Shown: positions 22,278 through 27,088 of the stretch, piece after piece | Layout: each line of letters opens with the position of its first letter | How positions within the stretch are numbered: position 1 is the stretch's first letter | NCBI GenBank assembly: GCA_001303225.1 | Contig: LJNI01000006.1 | Coordinates: 1-27,088, forward strand | Reading direction: 5' to 3' | Length of the DNA stretch: 27,088 nucleotides | From: a candidate division TA06 bacterium DG_78 | GTDB lineage: Bacteria; Hydrothermota; Tepidihabitantia; SM23-42 | Program-made: the position numbers and the translations under genes | Notes under the pieces: generated by a model | Database searches by the model: none | Told to the model about the DNA's origin: nothing | The model's input: the letters and a program-made list of their open reading frames with translations, nothing else

Positions 22278-22700
22278 TTATATCTTGACCAATAACCGTG
22301 TAATCTGCTTTGGTTCAGCTCCGCACAGAACAATTTGTTTTTTGGTGAGCTGTCGGAGTTTACGTGCCACCTTTTGATTTGCTGGGTCACCAGTGGCAAC
22401 ATGGAGCGTATTGCCTTTTTCATACAGCGGCAGAATATTATTTTCATAGAGCACTCTGTACGGAAACAATTTAGCAAGCTGTGTGTCAAGAATCTTTGAT
22501 TGGAGTTCCATAAAAGGGATACCTGCTTGCTCACAGAGCTTCTGACTTAGTATTCGAGGATGTACGTAACCCAATTGAAGCAGAATCTCTCCCAGCTTTT
22601 TCTTGGTATTTTTCTGTAACCTGAGTGCCTCTTCGACATGTTCGCTACGGACAACACCGGCCTTGATCAGCAATTCACCAATTAACATACGTTTCTTCAT
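22278..22700 (-). CDS. Stand-alone MshEN / GspE N-terminal domain protein, copy 2
   Basis: A 140-residue protein: MKKRMLIGELLIKAGVVRSE, then VEEALRLQ, KKLGEILLQLGYVHPRIL, KLCEQAGIPFMELQSKILD, LYENNILPLYEKGNTLHVAT and GDPANQ. It lacks an ATPase domain. In the first repeat the usual Arg of RLGxxL is replaced (MLIGELL), and in the second it is Lys (KLGEIL), so cyclic di-GMP binding may be weaker than in copies 1 and 3. I start at ATG 22700, seven bases after the -10 box; the TTG at 22718 used by a longer frame lies upstream of that box. It is divergent from rubredoxin 2. Confidence 0.82.
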   Translation of the reverse strand: MKKRMLIGELLIKAGVVRSEHVEEALRLQKNTKKKLGEILLQLGYVHPRILSQKLCEQAGIPFMELQSKILDTQLAKLFPYRVLYENNILPLYEKGNTLHVATGDPANQKVARKLRQLTKKQIVLCGAEPKQITRLLVKI

Positions 22701-22707
22701 TAATACT

Positions 22708-22735
22708 ATTTTAAACAAAATTACCTGTTTGTCAA
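22708..22735 (-). promoter_or_regulatory. Promoter, leaderless type, for MshEN copy 2
   Basis: Minus strand TTGACA (22735-22730), 16-base spacer, TAAAAT (22713-22708), then seven bases to ATG 22700. Confidence 0.7.
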
Positions 22736-22780
22736 GAGTATATCAGCATCTATCAATAAAAACTAGGTTACATTCTCCTC

Positions 22781-22808
22781 TTGACAAAGCTATTTTTATC
22801 TATAGAAT
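22781..22808 (+). promoter_or_regulatory. Promoter of rubredoxin gene 2
   Basis: TTGACA (22781-22786), 16-base spacer, TAGAAT (22803-22808), leader with AAAGGAGG. It shares CTCTTGACAA and TATAGAAT with the promoter of rubredoxin 1. Confidence 0.8.
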
Positions 22809-22832
22809 GTCTCGCATACAAAGGAGGCTATG

Positions 22833-23030
22833 ATGGATAAGTGGCAGTGCACACGCTGCGAGTATATCTATGATCCATTTATTGGCGATCCTGATAATGG
22901 TATCCAGGGTGATACATCATTCGACGATCTACCAAAAGACTGGGTTTGTCCGGATTGCGGTGCAAAGAAAAGCAAATTCCAGCCCTATGAGGAGCTTGAG
23001 GAAGATTGGGAAGAAGAAGAAGAACGATAA
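22833..23030 (+). CDS. Rubredoxin 2 with acidic tail
   Basis: A 65-residue rubredoxin: [16 protein letters not shown], then [20 protein letters not shown], giving the four iron-binding cysteines in two CxxC pairs. Compared with rubredoxin 1 it has a highly acidic extension ([13 protein letters not shown]) that may set partner choice. ATG 22833 is the second of two adjacent ATGs and has AAGGAGG five bases before it. It is monocistronic and ends in a strong hairpin terminator. Single-electron carrier; partner unknown. Confidence 0.95.
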   Translation: MDKWQCTRCEYIYDPFIGDPDNGIQGDTSFDDLPKDWVCPDCGAKKSKFQPYEELEEDWEEEEER

Positions 23031-23065
23031 AAAATATCGAGGGGTTGCTGTAGCGACCCCTCGAT
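23029..23065 (-). terminator. Bidirectional terminator between rubredoxin 2 and the TonB receptor
   Basis: ATCGAGGGGTTGC pairs with GCGACCCCTCGAT around a TGTA loop (23036-23065). On the minus strand it is followed by a T-rich run ending TTTTTT, an excellent terminator for the TonB gene; on the plus strand the tail TTTACTT is weaker but usable for rubredoxin 2. Confidence 0.9.
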
Positions 23066-23128
23066 TTACTTCAAAAGTGTCACTGCAACCTCTTCCACAA
23101 TGTTATTACAGAAATTTAGAATATTCGT

Positions 23129-25360
23129 TCAGAAATTTAAACTAATTCCTATTGTAGGAACAATTGGAAGTCCGTAATACGGTTCTTGAATAGGAGTGCC
23201 GTCATCTTCATAGCTGGCCGTATAACCCAGGACATTTTTCCGAAAATATGCGTTCAGTATCTCAATATAAACGTGAGATTCTAACCCGCCTAATAAAAAT
23301 TTCTTGTGGAGTGAGACATCGAACCGATGATAGTCAGGATAGCGCGCAGATTTTGCTTCACCGTTCACTGGTATCCAGTTGCCGAGCGTATCTTGTATAC
23401 CTTTTATTACGGGTGTATATGGTGACCCTGAAGAATACCGCCACTTCATCCCGAGCCTCCAGGTTTTCGCAAATTCATAATCAACAACAATAGAAATCAA
23501 GTGACGCTGGTCATATTCGAACCATGTTTCGGTTTCATCACCATATTCCTTACGCCGTGCCCAACTCAGTGCATATGAAATCCAACCAGAAAATGGCGCA
23601 CTCCTTTTTTGGAGAAACAATTCTGCGCCTCGGGCATAGCCAAAGCCGTTATTTGTGTAGTGTCCTGAACCATCAAACGTGGTCAATTTAGAATAATCTT
23701 TCTGATAGACTTCTATCCATCCTTTTATGTCAGAGGTGATCATACGTTCAAAACCGAGGATATAATGTATAGCGGCCTTTGCATCGAGGTTTGGGTTTTC
23801 TCCTAATTCATCTACAGTCGGTATCTGATGATAGTAACCGAATGCAGATCGTAGGGCAGTAGTGACATCGAGTTCATACCGTGCAGAGATACGCGGTGAT
23901 AAGGTTCCTTTTTTATTAATATTGTTATAATCATATCGTAACCCAACATTTGTGCTGACGTTCGGTATAATATTCCACTCCTCCTGAACATAAAAACCAC
24001 TCATCCAATAGTGTCCGTGCGTATCTCGTCTTGAACCCTGCACACTGCTGTCAGTCCATGCATTTTCATAGAACGGATCGAGCGGGATAAAAGTTTTCCA
24101 GTCGACTCGAGGATGCCGTATTTCAATGCCCATTTTTAACGTGTGAACATCATTCGGCTTCCATGTCAGGTCTTCTCGTACTCCTGGTTCATGTACCTCA
24201 CCGTCGATCCACCACTGATCCATCTCAAATTCCATATCAGCGGTCTGGAAGGTCACGGCGAGGGTTGAATACAGGTTACGATTCACAAACCATTTCCATT
24301 CGATACTCGATGTTGCAACTACGTAACGATCTTGTATGCGTTTCGGATAATCGTCTGGGTCTTCAAATTCCACTAATGCCCTTTCACCAGAGAGCAGCCC
24401 GCTGATGTAAATTTTATGGTCAGGCGCGAGTCCATATGTTATCTTTGCCTGAATATCATAAAATGATGGGATAGTAAATCCTTCTCTGTGTATCACAAGA
24501 TCGTAATAGGATCTGCGGGCGGAGAGAATGTACGAACTTTTTTCTGTTATTGGTCCCTCTATGAGAGCCATAGCATTGATGAGGCTCACTGTAGCTTTTC
24601 CTTTCCATGCATCATCTGCTCCGTCTCGCGACATGATGTTGACTACAGATGAGAGTTTATTACCAAATTTTGCTGGAAAACCGCCAGTATACAGTTCCAC
24701 ATTTTCTATCATCTCAGAATTGAAGGACGATTTCATGCCTCCGAAGTGGAAGGGCCAATACACAGGAACCCAATCCAAGAGCCATAAATTTTCATTTGGT
24801 GCACCTCCTCTCACACAGAGCCATGTTGAGAATTCGGTTACCGATGAGATTCCTGGAAAAGTCGGTAGTGTTCGCAGCGGGTCTTCAACGAGTCCATGGA
24901 ATCCTCGTAATTTGAGACCGTCTATTGTCTGAGCGCTCACCGATGTTTTTTCTACAAGTTTTTCAGCTGTAACGATAATTTCAGGTTGCGCAATTATTGT
25001 TTCTTCTAAGAGAAATATTACCTGTAATGCAGCAGAACTCGAGATAACGATTTCTTGTGTTGCGGGTTCGTATCCAATCATTGAAGCCTGCAATCGGTAC
25101 GAGCCTGGCGGTATGTTTGTAATGTAGAAATATCCAGTGTGGTCTGTGGCTTTAACTAAGTGCGTGCCAATGATTGCGACATGTGCTCCGATTAGATATT
25201 CATCAGTTTTCTTGTTCTTAACTACACCCTCTAGAGAACCGTTTTGAGCATTGAGTAAACCGAAGAAAAAAAGAAAAATAGAAATTGTTAATTCCTTCTT
25301 TAACCGCTTCAGAAGAGATAGTATTATTACACTATGCGTCATTAATTGCTTTATCTTCAT
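23129..25360 (-). CDS. TonB-dependent receptor with carboxypeptidase-regulatory domain
   Basis: A 743-residue outer-membrane protein. After an export segment (LTISIFLFFFGLLNAQ) comes a CarboxypepD_reg-like beta domain (about 42-120: GSLEGVVKNKKTDEYLIGA, GYFYITNIPPGSYRLQASMI), then the plug (LPTFPGISSVTEFSTWLCVR, GGAPNENLWLLD, ELYTGGFPAKFGNKLSSVVN) and a beta barrel of aromatic-ending strands closing in IGISLNF with terminal Phe. This is the SusC-like layout of the FCB group; it imports or exports a ligand using TonB energy. The substrate is unknown and there is no SusD partner here. The ATG at 25360 follows TATAGAAT by six bases, but no good -35 box is present; a second ATG six codons on is an alternative. 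Confidence 0.88.
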   Translation of the reverse strand: MKIKQLMTHSVIILSLLKRLKKELTISIFLFFFGLLNAQNGSLEGVVKNKKTDEYLIGAHVAIIGTHLVKATDHTGYFYITNIPPGSYRLQASMIGYEPATQEIVISSSAALQVIFLLEETIIAQPEIIVTAEKLVEKTSVSAQTIDGLKLRGFHGLVEDPLRTLPTFPGISSVTEFSTWLCVRGGAPNENLWLLDWVPVYWPFHFGGMKSSFNSEMIENVELYTGGFPAKFGNKLSSVVNIMSRDGADDAWKGKATVSLINAMALIEGPITEKSSYILSARRSYYDLVIHREGFTIPSFYDIQAKITYGLAPDHKIYISGLLSGERALVEFEDPDDYPKRIQDRYVVATSSIEWKWFVNRNLYSTLAVTFQTADMEFEMDQWWIDGEVHEPGVREDLTWKPNDVHTLKMGIEIRHPRVDWKTFIPLDPFYENAWTDSSVQGSRRDTHGHYWMSGFYVQEEWNIIPNVSTNVGLRYDYNNINKKGTLSPRISARYELDVTTALRSAFGYYHQIPTVDELGENPNLDAKAAIHYILGFERMITSDIKGWIEVYQKDYSKLTTFDGSGHYTNNGFGYARGAELFLQKRSAPFSGWISYALSWARRKEYGDETETWFEYDQRHLISIVVDYEFAKTWRLGMKWRYSSGSPYTPVIKGIQDTLGNWIPVNGEAKSARYPDYHRFDVSLHKKFLLGGLESHVYIEILNAYFRKNVLGYTASYEDDGTPIQEPYYGLPIVPTIGISLNF

Positions 25361-25436
25361 GGGGGTATTCTATAAAGATGCCTGACACCACCCTAACACA
25401 GATACCATATCAACAGGGTATTTTCTTTTATGATCT

Positions 25437-25889
25437 TTATTTTTTAACCTTACGATGTTTTGGGTCGGTTGTGAGATATTTATTTAATAACTCGGCAATC
25501 TGCTCGGGTTCAGCGCCGAATAATACAATTTCTTTATTGGTAAATTCTTGTAGTTTATTCACTATGTTACGATTGGTCGGGTCACCAGTTGCAACATAGA
25601 GGACCTCGTCGATTTCGTACAACGGTATTATATTATTCTTATAGAGAAATCTCATAGGGAATGAATTAACGATGCTCAGATCGAGCATTTTCGATTGGAG
25701 TTCCATATATGGCATATTTGTTTGCTCACAGAGCATCCTGGTTAAATCTCGAGAATTTATGTACCCTAATTCTACAAGAATTTCACCGAGCCTCATTTTC
25801 TTCTCTTTTTGTATTTCGAGGGCTTCTTCGACTTGTTCTCCTATGACGACACCCTTCTTAACTAATAATTCACCGATTCTTGCTGCCAT
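25437..25889 (-). CDS. Stand-alone MshEN / GspE N-terminal domain protein, copy 3
   Basis: A 150-residue paralogue with the cleanest tandem motif: RIGELLVKKGVVIGEQVEEA then LEIQ, and MRLGEILVELGYINSRDLTR then MLCEQ; next NMPYMELQSKMLD, FLYKNNIIPLYEIDEVLYVA, TGDPTN, AEPEQIAELLNKYL and a basic tail (KHRKVKK). It lacks an ATPase domain. Unlike the other two copies it has no KGYT gene downstream; the TonB receptor gene follows instead. A GAGGAG lies about 14 bases before the ATG at 25889, rather far for a ribosome site, and no consensus promoter is clear. Predicted cytoplasmic ligand-binding or adaptor protein. Confidence 0.82.
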   Translation of the reverse strand: MAARIGELLVKKGVVIGEQVEEALEIQKEKKMRLGEILVELGYINSRDLTRMLCEQTNMPYMELQSKMLDLSIVNSFPMRFLYKNNIIPLYEIDEVLYVATGDPTNRNIVNKLQEFTNKEIVLFGAEPEQIAELLNKYLTTDPKHRKVKK

Positions 25890-25929
25890 ATGTTACTATC
25901 ACACTCCTCTTTTTCCCAACCTCAATGTC

Positions 25930-25962
25930 GAGTAAGGGCACGGAACTGCCGCACCCTTACTC
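25930..25962 (-). terminator. Long hairpin after the duplicated-domain lipoprotein gene
   Basis: GAGTAAGGG and CCCTTACTC arms (25930-25938, 25954-25962), extended by G:U-tolerant pairs to about 14 base pairs. It has no T tail on the minus strand, so it could be a 3' stabiliser, an attenuator for the MshEN gene that follows, or a Rho-type stop. Placement right after the stop codon favours a 3' end role. Confidence 0.5.
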
Positions 25963-25972
25963 TCTGGTACGA

Positions 25973-26650
25973 CTATTTAACGGTAAATTCGATATGGGTA
26001 ATCTCATTACCATTATCATCAGTATCATGCAGGCGAAAATCATATTTACCGGGTTTCTCAGGTGCGATGAACGTGAGCAACCCTTGCGTTCTCTTCTCAA
26101 GATACTGGTACGCGATGTCATGTCTATCATTTTCGTCTTCGCTACCGTGTGGTACATCAGAAGGAATAATACCAACCCAAGCCCGCGGTCCGAAAGTTAC
26201 CGGTGCAGTAAAGGTGAGCCGTATTTCTTCGCCGGGTTTGAATGTGGTTTTTTCCAGTTCAAATCCAGCTCCCTCGGTTACTACCTTAACCTGGAATGAT
26301 ACAGCAGCTACTTCTTTTCCGTCATCATCAGTATCGTGCATCCTGAAATCATAAGAGCCAGCCTGTCCAGGAGCGGTGAAGGTCAGCACTCCTGCAGTCT
26401 GTTTCTGTAGATATTCATAGGCAATATCATATTGATCATTTACACCCTCATCACCGTGCGGAGTTTCGGAAGGAATGATACCTACCCATGCGTTTTCTGT
26501 ATAACTTGATGGTGCAGCGAAAGTAACCTTGATTTCCTCGCCAGGAGCGAATTCAGTTTTCTCTAAGGTCAAGGTTGGTTTAATCATTTCACCGCAGTTT
26601 ACCACGGCAATCAGACACAATACTAGAGTGAATAACACTACCTTGTGCAT
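25973..26650 (-). CDS. Exported protein with two tandem copies of an Ig-like domain
   Basis: A 225-residue exported protein, probably a lipoprotein (MHKVVLFTLVLCLIAVVNCG, with Cys after an atypical VVN). Two repeats of about 95 residues follow. Copy 1: LEKTEFAPGEEIKVTF, WVGIIPSETPHGDEGVNDQY, GSYDFRMHDTDDDGKEV. Copy 2: LEKTTFKPGEEIRLTF, WVGIIPSDVPHGSEDENDRH, GKYDFRLHDTDDNGNEI. They are clearly a recent domain duplication; the Asp-rich loops may bind calcium. I have seen this WVGIIPSxxPHG domain in other bacterial exported proteins but know no function. I start at ATG 26650 with GAGGAGGAA in front; the longer frame to 26767 begins upstream of the promoter. Confidence 0.8.
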   Translation of the reverse strand: MHKVVLFTLVLCLIAVVNCGEMIKPTLTLEKTEFAPGEEIKVTFAAPSSYTENAWVGIIPSETPHGDEGVNDQYDIAYEYLQKQTAGVLTFTAPGQAGSYDFRMHDTDDDGKEVAAVSFQVKVVTEGAGFELEKTTFKPGEEIRLTFTAPVTFGPRAWVGIIPSDVPHGSEDENDRHDIAYQYLEKRTQGLLTFIAPEKPGKYDFRLHDTDDNGNEITHIEFTVK

Positions 26651-26672
26651 GAATTCCTCCTCTCGTTCACTA

Positions 26673-26700
26673 ATAGTAATGAAAATAGAGTATTTGTCAA
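26673..26700 (-). promoter_or_regulatory. Promoter of the duplicated-domain lipoprotein gene
   Basis: Minus strand TTGACA (26700-26695), 16-base spacer, TACTAT (26678-26673), then GAGGAGGA before ATG 26650. The -35 box overlaps the stop region of the methyltransferase gene. Confidence 0.75.
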
Positions 26701-27088
26701 TGTTTTTGCATGATAAAAAATACTGACCCGTGGTATCTGGGATTCTTTTTAAATTCTTCGACTTCATTTTGTTCTCTGTCTAACATACGGAGGGTCGTGG
26801 GGTCATTACGGTACTGTATGCGGAGCTCTTTGATATTTTGCTCCAGCGGACCGTAATATTCCTTCCACCACACCTCTTTTGGTATTATAAATGTATCGAT
26901 GAGTTTATAGCCACAAAGAGACACCATTTCTCGTTTCTTGTTGATATTGCTAATTTCATCGTGAACGACCAGAAAACCATTAGGTTTAATAAACCTCCGC
27001 CACTCTTTAAGACCTCGTTCAAAATCAATGATCGCTATTACACCCTCTGCCCAGATGATATCAGAGCTCTCATCGGAGAATTTCATGT
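26697..27088 (-). CDS. Class I SAM-dependent methyltransferase, C-terminal part (start beyond right edge)
   Basis: The frame is open to the right edge, so the visible ATG at 27086 is almost surely internal. The 130 visible residues are the second half of a class I methyltransferase: FSDESSDIIWAEGVIAII (motif II-like Asp/Glu loop after strand 4), FERGLKEWRRFIKPNGFLVV (post-motif III helix and strand), then a C-terminal extension (EVWWKEYYGPLEQNIKELRI, FKKNPRYHGSVFFIMQKH). The AdoMet glycine loop lies outside the window. Substrate unknown. Confidence 0.75.
   Translation of the reverse strand, partial: MKFSDESSDIIWAEGVIAIIDFERGLKEWRRFIKPNGFLVVHDEISNINKKREMVSLCGYKLIDTFIIPKEVWWKEYYGPLEQNIKELRIQYRNDPTTLRMLDREQNEVEEFKKNPRYHGSVFFIMQKH

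Noticed and set aside
23812-24000. Short frames within the TonB gene
   Set aside because: Shadows of a long, well-supported beta-barrel gene.
25361-25389. Leaderless promoter for the TonB receptor
   Set aside because: TATAGAAT is six bases before the ATG, but no TTGAC-like box lies 16-17 bases upstream, so I did not list it as a promoter.
1-27088. CRISPR arrays, tRNA or rRNA genes, insertion-sequence transposases, integrases or phage genes
   Set aside because: I saw no regularly spaced repeats, cloverleaf sequences, rRNA motifs or transposase/integrase motifs anywhere in the window.

Overview
The window looks like chromosomal DNA of an uncultured bacterium of the FCB side of the tree, most like candidate division WOR-3 / Stahlbacteria. 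The grounds are secreted proteins ending in a Por/type IX secretion sorting domain (M23 protein at 2626-3843, FG-GAP protein at 9209-10930), a carboxypeptidase-regulatory plus TonB receptor gene, rubredoxins and corrinoid chemistry suggesting an anaerobe, moderate AT richness, and a peculiar alanine/leucine/proline insertion (NALRPTL) inside a C-terminal sorting domain, which I recall from WOR-3 genomes. The lineage is an inference; there is no rRNA or marker gene here.

Layout. 1-5853: envelope and unknown genes, namely a DUF3160 protein cut by the left edge, a cold-shock protein, a small exported protein, an M23 peptidase-like secreted protein, a propeller-like exported protein, an unknown protein and a two-helix membrane protein. 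5857-8877: a secreted metallophosphoesterase and a phosphoribosyltransferase in one operon, then a divergent rubredoxin. 9209-10930: an FG-GAP repeat protein. 11012-12040: a small two-repeat protein ('KGYT family') downstream of a stand-alone MshEN (GspE N-terminal) protein. 12161-14260: a PurF-like protein with Ser in place of the catalytic Cys, and an FAH-family hydrolase. 14369-15494: two more KGYT proteins in tandem. 15607-19507: a corrinoid methyltransfer operon (short ORF, MttB, MetH-like activation protein, corrinoid protein, homocysteine methyltransferase). 19564-21552: an HExxH lipoprotein and threonine aldolase. 21712-22700: a second MshEN/KGYT pair. 22833-23030: a second rubredoxin. 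23129-27088: a TonB receptor, a third MshEN protein, a duplicated-domain lipoprotein and the end of a methyltransferase gene.

How genes work together. The clearest system is the corrinoid operon. It reads like methionine synthase MetH taken apart into separate genes, with the folate-binding module replaced by an MttB-type methyltransferase. It should move a methyl group from a quaternary or tertiary amine through a cobamide to homocysteine. The second theme is a paralogous set of seven small soluble proteins: three stand-alone MshEN domains carrying the tandem RLGxxL...LxxxLxxQ pattern associated with cyclic di-GMP binding, and four two-repeat KGYT proteins. Twice a MshEN gene is followed by a KGYT gene about 125 bases later.

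A third, window-wide observation concerns expression. I can place 18 strong promoters of the form TTGAC(A/T)-N16-TANNNT (16 of 18 with a 16-base spacer). Eight of them put the -10 box only 5-9 bases before the start codon, which predicts leaderless mRNAs. The other genes have an AGGAGG-type ribosome site. This also corrected several start codons. A dispersed intergenic repeat (three clear copies, one doubtful) sits against some of these promoters.
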